Below, one piece after another: positions 50,552-59,040 of a DNA stretch of 64,000 bases (the first letter of the stretch is position 1; each line of letters starts with the position of its first letter). This DNA is from Macrococcus equipercicus (GTDB taxonomy: Bacteria > Bacillota > Bacilli > Staphylococcales > Staphylococcaceae). Where the stretch lies: the NCBI RefSeq assembly GCF_004359525.2, contig NZ_SCWC02000004.1:62001-126000 (forward strand), given 5' to 3'. A program made the position numbers and the translations under genes. A model generated the notes under the pieces. The model did not search any database. It was not told the origin of the DNA and was given only the letters and a program-made list of their open reading frames with translations.

Positions 50552-51343
50552 TTAAATGTCCAGCTCAGGTGCTAAAAATATTTTAACGTTCTGGACGAAA
50601 CGGTCTTTTTCTTCGATCATCGGTGCATGACCGCTGTTTTCAAACAGCATGTAAGTAGCGTTCGGAATCTTTTCACTCAATGTCCGGCCGTGATCCGGAC
50701 GGATGATATGGTCATGCTCACCGCTGACAACAAGCGCTGGTGCACTAATTAAATGCGACTGACTGAGCAGATCGACATCCTCTGTTGAATAGTTGACGGC
50801 TTTCCGCTCGAGGTTTGTCATTGTAGTCTCCGTATCCTTCAGCCGGCGCTTCCAGCGTTCAACTGTCTTCCGGTCATGGTACATGTACTGAGCCAGCAGC
50901 TTATCCTGATCCTTCTGCTTCATCGTCCGCAGCAAGTTGGCAAACTCCAGGTGGAACCGCTCCTCTGAATCATTGAACGGTTCGTTACCGACGCTGACCA
51001 GCACGAGCCGCTGCACAAGGTGGGGGTAGCGGATAGCGATGGCTTGTGCCACCATGCCGCCGAGTCCGTAGCCTAGAAAATGCGCTTTTTTGACGTAAAG
51101 TTCATCAAGCACTGACAATACATCTGAAATATAGTCATCAAGGTTAATATGCAGCGGCTTATCAGAATAACCGTGACCTCGTAAATCGATTTTGATGAGC
51201 TGATAATCCTCACCGAACTCCTGGTCAAATGTATCAAACATCGTTGAATTCATATACTGTCCGTGGAGGAGGACAAGCGGATAACCCCTTCCCGACAGTT
51301 CGTAATAGATGGCCGTATCTTTCTCGCTAATCACTATATTCAT
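50552..51343 (-). CDS. Alpha/beta hydrolase homologue lacking the nucleophile serine
   Basis: A 263-residue protein, paralogous to the hydrolase at 48917. The oxyanion region (LLHGQYM), acid (SGEHDHI) and histidine (NSGHAPMIEE) are present, but the nucleophile elbow is G-Y-G-L-G (91-95) where G-x-S-x-G is required: codon 93 is GGA. The fold is otherwise normal in length, and there is no frameshift, so it is probably expressed but without classical esterase activity. It sits 9 bases after the bactofilin-like gene and may work with it. Confidence 0.85.
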   Translation of the reverse strand: MNIVISEKDTAIYYELSGRGYPLVLLHGQYMNSTMFDTFDQEFGEDYQLIKIDLRGHGYSDKPLHINLDDYISDVLSVLDELYVKKAHFLGYGLGGMVAQAIAIRYPHLVQRLVLVSVGNEPFNDSEERFHLEFANLLRTMKQKDQDKLLAQYMYHDRKTVERWKRRLKDTETTMTNLERKAVNYSTEDVDLLSQSHLISAPALVVSGEHDHIIRPDHGRTLSEKIPNATYMLFENSGHAPMIEEKDRFVQNVKIFLAPELDI

Positions 51344-51352
51344 AATTTTCTC

Positions 51353-52066
51353 CTAATCTCTTGATATCTTTCCGAGTTCATAAACGTCAGAAGAGTCATC
51401 CAGCTGATAACTCTCCGTATATTCAACGACTTTGATTATGCAGTTCTGCCCGATACTGACCCGGTCACCACGCACAAGGTCGGCCACGACATTTTCAATG
51501 ACAATATCGTTCCCTGCTATCTCTTTGACGACAAGTCGCGCATCATCGTCTTTAAAGAGCAGTGCTTCGCGCTGTGCTTTGACAGTGACATGTGCCGCAT
51601 TGATGAAGTTGACTGTGCTGTTAAGTGCCGCTTTAATATGGACATCATCCCCGCTCAGCTGGTCAATTGTGAGCTTGCCGGAAGACTGGAATGTGGTCAC
51701 TGCGGCAAAGCCTGCAGTCACGGTTCCTGATGCGTGCAGTGTGTCTGCCCGCAGGCTGCGGCCGAAGTCAAGCGTACCGTCATTATCGATAGTACGGGCG
51801 TTGACTTGGTCGCCTGCTTTGACAACGGCGTCTTGATGATTGGACAGCGCTTCAGTCTCAATAGTATCCATGACGTCAAGTATCCCTTTATTGCTGATGT
51901 ACGGTGCATTCAGCCGCCCTTCAATGAACAAGTCACCAGCCGTGCCGAGCGTCAGTTCATTCGTCTCGACGCTAGACGTCAAATCTGCCCTCGCTTCCAC
52001 GTTGATGCGTTCGAACACGCCGCCGGCCGCTGTGACCGGCTCTGTAACATGAAGCTTAGAATCCAT
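51353..52066 (-). CDS. Bactofilin-like polymer-forming protein
   Basis: A 237-residue protein built of short repeats of the form hydrophobic-x-G or N-x-hydrophobic that would stack as a beta-helix, for example LTLGTAGDLFIEGRLNAPYI and TIDNDGTLDFGRSLRADTLH. This is the layout of polymer-forming cytoskeletal (bactofilin) proteins, with a C-terminal cap KVVEYTESYQLDDSSDVYEL. The identification is by pattern and not certain. It lies between a HAD phosphatase and a pseudo-hydrolase. Confidence 0.55.
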   Translation of the reverse strand: MDSKLHVTEPVTAAGGVFERINVEARADLTSSVETNELTLGTAGDLFIEGRLNAPYISNKGILDVMDTIETEALSNHQDAVVKAGDQVNARTIDNDGTLDFGRSLRADTLHASGTVTAGFAAVTTFQSSGKLTIDQLSGDDVHIKAALNSTVNFINAAHVTVKAQREALLFKDDDARLVVKEIAGNDIVIENVVADLVRGDRVSIGQNCIIKVVEYTESYQLDDSSDVYELGKISRD

Positions 52067-52093
52067 TGAATCATCTCCTTCATCTTGCTGTAA

Positions 52094-52762
52094 TCAGCTG
52101 TTTGCATGCAGTTCTTCCACTATATCAAGCAGCTCCGTCAACCGGGTGATGCAGTAACCGGACGGCCGCTCGAAGTAGCCGTTGTCCTTGAAGACCGGAA
52201 TCATCCCGAGTTCCCGGCTCGCCCGGACGTCATTATCAGGATGGTCGCCGACGAACATACAGTCTTCTGCACGCTCACCTAACTGGTCAAGCATCACCTC
52301 AAAAATCCGGGGCGACGGTTTTCGGTAGCCGACTTCCTCTGAAATGACAAAGCCGGTGACGAGCGTTTCCAGTCCGAGCACATCAATGATCATCGTCTGA
52401 TGCTTTGTTGAGCCGTTAGTGATGATACCGAGCTTATAACCCCGCGCCTGCAGCCGGCGAAGTGTTTCCAGTGTATCGTCATAGCTGTAAGCAAAATGCG
52501 GGTATTTATCGTCGAAATCACGCAGCAGGTCAGACGGCTTAATATAACTGATGTCGAGAGCGGCGAATAACTGATCGTATACTGCTGTTTTCGGCACGTA
52601 GCCATGGTTATCAAAGTCTATGAAATAATTGATGAAGTCAGCACGCTGGACATTCACCATATATTCACGATAACGCTCGTACTGGTCTTCCAGAAACATT
52701 TTGAGTGATTTGTCGCGGTCGAGCAGCGTTCCATCCAGATCAAATAAAACGGCATTCAGCAT
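52094..52762 (-). CDS. HAD-superfamily hydrolase
   Basis: A 222-residue phosphatase with motif I FDLDGTLLD, motif II GIITNGSTK, the lysine in RKPSPRIFEV and motif III MFVGDHPDND. The cap domain between motifs is helical, as in the YjjG/phosphoglycolate type. Substrate unknown. Start at 52762 after TTGGAGGAG; the longer frame has no support. Confidence 0.9.
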   Translation of the reverse strand: MLNAVLFDLDGTLLDRDKSLKMFLEDQYERYREYMVNVQRADFINYFIDFDNHGYVPKTAVYDQLFAALDISYIKPSDLLRDFDDKYPHFAYSYDDTLETLRRLQARGYKLGIITNGSTKHQTMIIDVLGLETLVTGFVISEEVGYRKPSPRIFEVMLDQLGERAEDCMFVGDHPDNDVRASRELGMIPVFKDNGYFERPSGYCITRLTELLDIVEELHANS

Positions 52763-52842
52763 TGGTAACTCCTCCAATTTTTTATTCTTTTACCCGTTTT
52801 GCTAAAATAGTAACAGAACGCCCGCAGAAAGGAAGAGAAGCC

Positions 52843-53349
52843 ATGCATAAAAAACAGCTTGCAAGCCATGACTACCGCATATTTAAAGTCCATACTGTTG
52901 AGCTTGAACTCAATCATCAGATGGGCACTTTCTACCAGGTGGACGCGCCTGACTGGGTCACGATTATCGCTGAGACGGCCGGCCGGTTCATCGTGGAATC
53001 ACAGTTTCGCATCGGCATCGAAGCCGATGTGCTCGAATTTCCGGGCGGCGTCACCCTGCCCGGCGAAGACGTCATTGCAGCGGCCGTACGCGAACTGCAG
53101 GAAGAGACAGGCTACAGCGGGGACGGTCAAATTATCGGTGCCATGCATGCAAACCCTGCTTTTATGACCAATCGCTGTACGACCGTCCATATTCCAGAAG
53201 CAAGACAGACGAGCACGCCGTCACCTGAGCCATTCGAACACATCACCATTCAGCTCATGACGCTCCGCGAAATCGAGCAGGCAATCGCTGACGGCCGTTT
53301 TTCCAACGCGCTCCATATCGCGGCACTGCATCAGTGGCTCATGCACTAG
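52843..53349 (+). CDS. Nudix hydrolase
   Basis: A 168-residue Nudix protein. The box GX5EX7REUXEEXGU is perfect: G-VTLPG-E-DVIAAAV-REL-QEETGY (about residues 66-88). It would hydrolyse a nucleoside diphosphate linked to another group, such as ADP-ribose. Starts MHKKQLASHDYRIF after GAAGAGAAG. It overlaps the CorA-like gene end by four bases on the other strand. Confidence 0.9.
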   Translation: MHKKQLASHDYRIFKVHTVELELNHQMGTFYQVDAPDWVTIIAETAGRFIVESQFRIGIEADVLEFPGGVTLPGEDVIAAAVRELQEETGYSGDGQIIGAMHANPAFMTNRCTTVHIPEARQTSTPSPEPFEHITIQLMTLREIEQAIADGRFSNALHIAALHQWLMH

Positions 53350-54266
53350 AAAAATTTCCTTCTTTTCTTAGTGTCCAGCAGGTCGCCCGTCCAGCCTTTG
53401 CCTTTCAAGTAGAAGTAAACAGCAAGCGTCACAGCCATAATGGACAAGAGCGCAATCAAATAGCCGTACTTCCAGTCAAGCTCCGGCATATTTTTGAAGT
53501 TCATCCCCCATATCGCTCCGAGCACGGTCGCTGGAGCGAACAGTGTTGTGAAGACCGTGAGTGTCTTTGAAATCTCATTGCCCCGGTATGATGAGACCAA
53601 GTTTTCAAAGTCAAGCAGCGCATCAATCTCCTGCTCGTAGGAGTCGATCAGAAATTTCGCCCGCTCTAAGCGCAGCTTCAGCTGGTTGAAGTATTTGTTA
53701 TCCTGCAGCTCGCTGCAGAACGCTTCCTGAACGACCATGAAGATTTCAGTGATCGTCACGACCTGCGTCTTGCAGAGCAGCAGCTGGTGGTCTGCTTTGG
53801 CGACGGCGTCCATAATATTGATGTTGTTCCGCTCCTTGACTTCCCACAGTATGTCATGCAGCACATCTTCAAAACGGTCAATCTGTGCCATATATGTCGA
53901 CGTCGCATGCTTTAAGATGACCATGAAGTTATCGATCGGTGACCGTCTGCTGTAATCGACGAGCAGTTCTTCGTCGGTCGTGTTCATCAGCCGGGCGACA
54001 TCAAGATTGATCAGTATCAGTTCTTCTGCTGACAAGTAAAACTTAAACGCCTGATTGTCATGCTCCTCCTCGAGGCTCTGATAGTAGACGTAGTAACCCC
54101 ACATATCACTGAAATCTTCTTCTGAATCAATTTTCACGATGTTCCGGTCAAAGCTCTCGAGGTCAGCGAATCGGGCCGTCCACGACTGCGCGTGCGGCTT
54201 TATCTGCTCTGCCTCAATAAAAAATTTTTCCCAGCTGCCTTTGCTATAACGGTATATTGTTTCCAT
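53346..54266 (-). CDS. CorA-family divalent cation transporter
   Basis: A 306-residue protein with a long cytosolic helical domain, the hallmark GMN in ATVLGAIWGMNFKNMPEL (about residues 258-260), and two C-terminal membrane helices (about 242-262 and 272-292). It moves Mg2+, or Co2+/Ni2+, as a pentamer. The basic tail KGKGWTGDLLDTKKRRKFF is usual. It is not clearly part of the iron-type cluster upstream. Confidence 0.88.
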   Translation of the reverse strand: METIYRYSKGSWEKFFIEAEQIKPHAQSWTARFADLESFDRNIVKIDSEEDFSDMWGYYVYYQSLEEEHDNQAFKFYLSAEELILINLDVARLMNTTDEELLVDYSRRSPIDNFMVILKHATSTYMAQIDRFEDVLHDILWEVKERNNINIMDAVAKADHQLLLCKTQVVTITEIFMVVQEAFCSELQDNKYFNQLKLRLERAKFLIDSYEQEIDALLDFENLVSSYRGNEISKTLTVFTTLFAPATVLGAIWGMNFKNMPELDWKYGYLIALLSIMAVTLAVYFYLKGKGWTGDLLDTKKRRKFF

Positions 54267-54281
54267 GGATGGTTCCTCACT

Positions 54282-55247
54282 TTATTCAGTTTTGATAGTT
54301 GATGTTTTAATAGTCCGGATGGTGATGACGAGTAAGAGCGGCAGCCCGAGAAATGCCAGAATGATGCTGACCGGTATTTGCACGGGAGCCAGTATAACAT
54401 TTCCCAGGAAATCCGAGAGAATGACTGTAACACTGCCGGCGAGCCCTGTCCAGATGAGCCTCACTGAGAAGCAGTCGGGCACACGCCACAGCTGCGGGAC
54501 GAGCAGGCCGACGAAGCCGATAATCCCTGCCATGCTGATCAGCACGGCTGTCATGATTGACGCGACGGCAAGCACACTGTAGACGAATGTCGTCGTGCTG
54601 ATACCGAGGCCTGTTGCCATCGTATCGCCGGTCGAGACGATGGCAACAGCACGGGCGTTGTAGAGCAGCCAGCTTGTACATAGCACAGTGACCGGCGTCA
54701 GCACGATAATGTCATGCCATTCCGCAGCGCCGACACTGCCGAATAAATAATTGAGCAGCGAGCGGGACTCGGCCGGCTTAAGCAGCACGAGCCCGTACAA
54801 GGCACTCGAGAAAAAGAAGTTGATAAACATGCCGAACAGCACCATCCCGGTCTGCTGATGGCCCTGGAACAACTGGTGGGTCAGCAGTATAACAAGCAGC
54901 AGCGTCAGCACGCTGAATGCAATGCTCGATAAGGCAGTCAAACTATAGAGGCCGAAGACGACCGCGACAGCACTGCCAAAGCTTGCGCCGCTTGCCAGAC
55001 CGAGCGAAAAAGAATCCGCAAGCCGGTTATTGAAGATAGTCTGGAACACCATGCCGGTCACAGCGAGTATAAAACCTGCCAGCAGTCCGAGCAGCAGCCT
55101 CGGCAGCCGGATATCCAGCAGAATGGCCCGCTCGACGAGTCCATGAGGCAACGCGGGTCCGTTTGGTGTGATCAACAGCTGGAGCGCCGCCACTGCGACG
55201 AGCAGTGTGAGCAGGACAGCTTTACTTATCAGCGAGTACTGCCGCAA
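54282..55247 (-). CDS. FecCD-family ABC permease (iron-siderophore/haem/cobalamin)
   Basis: A 321-residue permease with about nine or ten helices. It has RLPRLLLGLLAGFILAVTGM and FQTIFNNRLADSFSLGLASG, the BtuC/FhuB signatures, and GIIGFVGLLVPQLWR near the C-terminal part. A start at TTG 55247 follows AAAGGA and overlaps the binding protein gene by a few codons; an ATG at 55301 gives a longer frame, but no ribosome site lies before it. The partner ATPase is not nearby. Confidence 0.9.
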   Translation of the reverse strand: MRQYSLISKAVLLTLLVAVAALQLLITPNGPALPHGLVERAILLDIRLPRLLLGLLAGFILAVTGMVFQTIFNNRLADSFSLGLASGASFGSAVAVVFGLYSLTALSSIAFSVLTLLLVILLTHQLFQGHQQTGMVLFGMFINFFFSSALYGLVLLKPAESRSLLNYLFGSVGAAEWHDIIVLTPVTVLCTSWLLYNARAVAIVSTGDTMATGLGISTTTFVYSVLAVASIMTAVLISMAGIIGFVGLLVPQLWRVPDCFSVRLIWTGLAGSVTVILSDFLGNVILAPVQIPVSIILAFLGLPLLLVITIRTIKTSTIKTE

Positions 55248-56064
55248 GTGCTTCCAGTCCTTTCGCAATTCTTGGACCCGGGCGTGACAGCAGGTCATCA
55301 TTCAATGCATAGACACGCGATTTCTTGACCGCTGTAACTTGGCGGAACCCGCCGCGGCCGTCGACGGTTTTTCTGTAATCCGCTTCCTGCTGACCGCTTG
55401 TTGTGATTAAGATGTCAGGATTTTTGCGGACGATTGCTTCTTTTGATACCGGCTGCCAGCCTTCTATATCATGGAAGACATTTGTTGCATGCAGCGTCGT
55501 CAGCATATCGTCGAACAGCGTCCCGCGGCCGCCGGTATATATTTCAGGTTCCCCGGATACTTCCATAAAGACACGGCTGCCGGCTGCCGCTGGATATTTC
55601 CTGCTGACTTCTTTGATCTCCTTGTTGACTTCCGCCGACAGTTGTCTGCCTTCTTTAACGCGGTCTGTCGCTTTCGCAATCTGCATGAATGTGTCATCAA
55701 TTTCTGTGAGACTCGTCGCATCTTTGACGTATATGACTTTGATGCCCTTTTGTTGCAGCGCTGATAAAATTTTCTCCTCTGCGGCTTTCGCGGATTCATG
55801 CGCGACAATCAGTGTCGGCTGTGCTTTAAGCAGCGCCTCCTTATTTAAGTTGAAACTATCGAACTGTTGTTTAGTCGCGACATCTTTCGGATAGTCATCG
55901 ACCGTCGACACACCGACAATATTCCGGTCGAGGCCGAGGCGGTATAGTATTTCCGTATTGCTCGGCATGAGACTAATAATACGCATAGATTTTTTGGTTG
56001 TCGGCGCAGCAGCGTGCTGACATCCGGTCAGGACTAATAAAATAATTAACAGTAGTTTTTTCAT
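55222..56064 (-). CDS. ABC substrate-binding lipoprotein (iron/haem/B12 type)
   Basis: A 280-residue lipoprotein, lipobox LTGC in MKKLLLIILLVLTGC. The periplasmic-binding type III fold is shown by RIISLMPSNTEILYRLGLDR, GVSTVDDYP, EALLKAQPTLIVAHES, and FMEVSGEPEIYTGGRGTLFD. BtuF-like proteins bind cobalamin and HemV/FhuD-like proteins bind haem or siderophores; I cannot choose. Start at 56064 after AAAGGAGG. Confidence 0.9.
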   Translation of the reverse strand: MKKLLLIILLVLTGCQHAAAPTTKKSMRIISLMPSNTEILYRLGLDRNIVGVSTVDDYPKDVATKQQFDSFNLNKEALLKAQPTLIVAHESAKAAEEKILSALQQKGIKVIYVKDATSLTEIDDTFMQIAKATDRVKEGRQLSAEVNKEIKEVSRKYPAAAGSRVFMEVSGEPEIYTGGRGTLFDDMLTTLHATNVFHDIEGWQPVSKEAIVRKNPDILITTSGQQEADYRKTVDGRGGFRQVTAVKKSRVYALNDDLLSRPGPRIAKGLEALAAVLADK

Positions 56065-56104
56065 AACGACCTCCTTTTTCTTCATTATAGCGAAGAAGAA
56101 AGAA

Positions 56105-56270
56105 ATTGCATCACAAGTGTCAAAGTTATGATGCAAAAAACCGGAATTGTATCACAAGTCCCGGAGTTATGATGCAAAAAACCGGAATTGTATCACAAGT
56201 CCCGGAGTTATGATGCAAAAAACCGGAATTGCATCACAAGTCCCGGAGTTATGATGCAAAAAAGCCCGGA
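56105..56270. repeat. Tandem hairpin array, 41-bp period, four units
   Basis: Units begin at 56105, 56146, 56187 and 56228, each 41 bases apart. The consensus has ATTGTATCACAAGTCCCGG followed by AGTTATGATGCAAAAAACCGG. The first unit differs (AAGTGTCAA) and the last leads into the argS terminator. Within a unit TGATGCA pairs with TGCATCA across the unit boundary, giving a hairpin with an A or T run. The array lies upstream of the binding protein and downstream of argS, and may include the former gene's promoter. Confidence 0.95.
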
Positions 56271-56312
56271 ACACCATTCTTCTCCCTGAAGAGATGATGT
56301 TCCGGGCTAAAT
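56258..56312 (-). terminator. argS terminator
   Basis: Long imperfect stem AGCCCGGAACA...TGTTCCGGGCT with GAAGAG inside; on the minus strand it runs straight into T6 that is part of the last repeat unit. Confidence 0.85.
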
Positions 56313-56314
56313 TA

Positions 56315-57973
56315 TTACATCCGTTCGGGCGCAGTGACGCCGATTAATGCAAGTGCGTTATGCAGGGTGATTCTGACGGCCTCAATCAGGGCGATATGTG
56401 CCTTTGATTTCTCAAGGTCATCTGTCAGTACTTTCTCTGCGTTATAAAATTTATGGAAATGACTTGCTAAGTCCTGAATATAATTCGTCATGCGGTGCGG
56501 TGCACGGTATTCCGCTGCGCTGTCGATCGTGCTTTCGAAGTCAGCGACACGTTTCAGCAGTTCAAACGCTTTGTCATTCGTAATAAGTGATAAGTCAGCG
56601 GCCGCATCGACTGTAATGCCCTGCTCAGCTGCCGCACGGATGATGGAGCATATACGCGCGTGTGCATACTGCGCGTAGTATACCGGGTTGTCGCTTGACT
56701 GACTTTTTGCGAGTTCCATGTCAAAGTCAAAGTGTGTATCCGGGCTGCGCATCGTCAAGAAGTAACGGGCTGCATCGACACCGACTTCGTCCATAATGTC
56801 ACGCAGCGTGATGGCATTTCCTGTCCGTTTGCTCATCTTCACTTCCCGGCCGTCCTGCAGCAGGCGTACCATCTGCATCACCTGCACTTCGAGGCGGCTT
56901 GAAGAAACACCTAACGTCTCAAGAGATGCTTTGAGACGCGGGATGTAACCGTGGTGGTCGGCACCGAATAAGTTGATCAGCACATCGTTGCCGCGCTTGA
57001 TTTTGTCGTAGTGATACGCGATGTCCGGCAGGAAGTACGTATACGTGCCGTCATTCTTGATCAGCACGCGGTCTTTGTCATCACCGAAATCTGTCGTGCG
57101 CAGCCACGTCGCGTCTTCTGCCGTGAACGTATAGCCGTTCGCCGTCATCGTCTCAAGCGCACGCTTGATGGCACCTGATTCGTACAATGATGTTTCACTG
57201 AACCAGTTGTCAAAGTGCACGTTGAAATCTGCTAAGTCCTGCTTTAATTTCTTCATCTCATAGTCAAGGCCGAGCTTGCGGAAGGCTTTAATGCGTTCTT
57301 CTTTAGTAAGAGACGCATAACCCGGCTCGTTGTTCGCGATGTCTTCACCGATCGCAATGATATCTTTACCGTGGTAGCCGTCTTCCGGCAGTGCCGCTTC
57401 CCGGCCAAGCGCCTGCAAATAACGCGCTTCAATCGAATACGCGAGATTCTCAATCTGTTTACCGGCATCATTGATGTAATATTCACGCGTCACACTATAG
57501 CCTGCCGCCGCTAAAATATTGGCGAGCGTATCGCCGACTGCGGCATTACGGGCGTGACCGATATGCAGGTCGCCTGTCGGATTCGCTGAAACGTATTCCA
57601 GCAGCACGTGTTCGCTGCGGTCGCCCGGATGATGGCCGAACGCCGCACCTTTTGTGAGCGCCTCTTTAATGATATCTGTCAAATAGCTGTTATCCATGTA
57701 AAAGTTGATGAAACCCGGGCCTGCGATATCCAGTTTTTCGACATGTGCTTTTGATGTATCCAGGTGATCAATGATAGCCGCTGCTATGTCACGCGGATTG
57801 CGCTTCGCAAGCTTCGTCAGCACCATGGCGATGTTCGTCGCATAGTCTCCATTAGCTGTATCTTTCGGTACTTCAATCTTGATTTCAGGAACTTCAGTCA
57901 CTAATTCCGCCTTAATAATAGCCGCCTTGATTTCTTCTATTAAAGTGTCCTTTAACTGGTTGACGATATTCAT
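56315..57973 (-). CDS. argS: Arginyl-tRNA synthetase
   Basis: A 552-residue class I synthetase that charges tRNA-Arg. It has the N-terminal recognition domain, the HIGH motif [15 protein letters not shown], and KMSKRTGN in place of a full KMSKS, as usual for ArgRS. The anticodon-binding domain ends in [19 protein letters not shown]. Overlaps ywiB by four bases (ATGA), the order seen in Bacillus. Confidence 0.98.
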   Translation of the reverse strand: MNIVNQLKDTLIEEIKAAIIKAELVTEVPEIKIEVPKDTANGDYATNIAMVLTKLAKRNPRDIAAAIIDHLDTSKAHVEKLDIAGPGFINFYMDNSYLTDIIKEALTKGAAFGHHPGDRSEHVLLEYVSANPTGDLHIGHARNAAVGDTLANILAAAGYSVTREYYINDAGKQIENLAYSIEARYLQALGREAALPEDGYHGKDIIAIGEDIANNEPGYASLTKEERIKAFRKLGLDYEMKKLKQDLADFNVHFDNWFSETSLYESGAIKRALETMTANGYTFTAEDATWLRTTDFGDDKDRVLIKNDGTYTYFLPDIAYHYDKIKRGNDVLINLFGADHHGYIPRLKASLETLGVSSSRLEVQVMQMVRLLQDGREVKMSKRTGNAITLRDIMDEVGVDAARYFLTMRSPDTHFDFDMELAKSQSSDNPVYYAQYAHARICSIIRAAAEQGITVDAAADLSLITNDKAFELLKRVADFESTIDSAAEYRAPHRMTNYIQDLASHFHKFYNAEKVLTDDLEKSKAHIALIEAVRITLHNALALIGVTAPERM

Positions 57974-58380
57974 ATAGCGCTCTCCTTATAGTCTAATTGA
58001 TATTTGAATTGTCCGAGGTCCTCGCCCCGCTCACTCAGCTTGTAATGAATGATCAGCCGACCGCCTGTAGACAATGCCTTATAATCGAGTCTGGTCGTTG
58101 TCACATCCATCACAGTGCGTCCGGCAGGCGTCGTATAGACGTTCTGCGTCGTTTCACCGTAGACGAACAGAAAATCCATCTTCACAGCACCGCGCCTTGA
58201 AATGCGGATGCCCGCGGGGTCCATCTTGACGCGCACATCAATCGGTTCACCGTCCAGCATTTCTGTATATGAGACATAAGGAACGCGGCGCTTTGTCAGT
58301 GTTCCTTCTACCTCGTTATGATACTTCATCACTTCATTATTCTGCTTCAGCTTCTGTTCTGTTGTGACCCAGACTTTCAT
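57970..58380 (-). CDS. ywiB: DUF1934 family protein (YwiB)
   Basis: A 136-residue beta-barrel protein of the DUF1934/calycin-like family. Residues [20 protein letters not shown] then [13 protein letters not shown] carry the family pattern. It lies directly upstream of argS with a 4-base overlap, as in Bacillus. Function unknown. I chose ATG at 58380 with AGGTGATAATT before it; the longer start is inside the ribosome site. Confidence 0.88.
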   Translation of the reverse strand: MKVWVTTEQKLKQNNEVMKYHNEVEGTLTKRRVPYVSYTEMLDGEPIDVRVKMDPAGIRISRRGAVKMDFLFVYGETTQNVYTTPAGRTVMDVTTTRLDYKALSTGGRLIIHYKLSERGEDLGQFKYQLDYKESAI

Positions 58381-58412
58381 AATTATCACCTGTATTTTAT
58401 TATAGCAAAAAT

Positions 58413-58447
58413 TAAAGAAAGCAGGTACAGAGACCTGCTTTCTTTAG
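58413..58447. terminator. Terminator of the ywhD gene
   Basis: AAAGCAGGT/ACCTGCTTT stem, loop ACAGAG, with A and T tracts on either side. Confidence 0.78.
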
Positions 58448-58526
58448 TGTCCTAGCTATTTTTATAGCTACCGTCATTTTACTTCTACCACCTTTAAAAT
58501 ACAAGGCAGCGAAAATATGTTCACAA

Positions 58527-59030
58527 TTATGACACAAAAAGTTGTTCTTTAAGTGTGTCTGCTGAATGCTCCCACATCTCAGCGTTATGATTTTTCAGGA
58601 AATCTGCAAGCACACGCTTATTGCCATCACCGATATGGTCAACAATAACGTGGTGCTTCATCGATTTGTCCATCATATTGACATGTTCATGCATGCGTTT
58701 GAAGGCGCGCTTCTTCTCTTTGTTGACGAGCATATAGCAGGCGGTCACGCCGGCGTAATAAGGGCCGTCCTTACCGCGTTCTGTCGTCACCCAGACGAGC
58801 CAGTACGGCTTTGCCGCGTCACCTTTCACTGCTTCTTCGTCATCAATCCACTTGACGCGTTTTTCGACTTCACTTCTTGCGTGCATCGCACCGATATCGA
58901 TGAAGGCACGCTGTTCCAGCACATCGATGAAGACAGGTGCGACGTTGTCGAGACTGATGGCACCGATGTTCGTCCCTTTATGACCATCCAGCGGGTCGTT
59001 TTTTATAATATTGAATTGAAAATTACTCAT
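58527..59030 (-). CDS. ywhD: YwhD family protein
   Basis: A 167-residue soluble protein. It contains IDIGAMHARSEVEKRVKW, PYYAGVTACYMLVNKEKKRA and MKHHVIVDHI, which I recognise as YwhD family. The role is unknown. It follows the HD hydrolase by ten bases and is in the same operon, an order also found in Bacillus. RBS AGGAGTGA. Confidence 0.85.
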   Translation of the reverse strand: MSNFQFNIIKNDPLDGHKGTNIGAISLDNVAPVFIDVLEQRAFIDIGAMHARSEVEKRVKWIDDEEAVKGDAAKPYWLVWVTTERGKDGPYYAGVTACYMLVNKEKKRAFKRMHEHVNMMDKSMKHHVIVDHIGDGNKRVLADFLKNHNAEMWEHSADTLKEQLFVS

Positions 59031-59040
59031 CTTATCACTC

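Noticed and set aside
52705..52842. Longer N-terminus for the Nudix protein
   Set aside because: The extra 46 codons run through the neighbouring HAD gene's start on the other strand and have no ribosome site.
56105..56270. CRISPR array or phage attachment site
   Set aside because: The whole 41-bp unit is conserved with no variable spacer, and no integrase is present.
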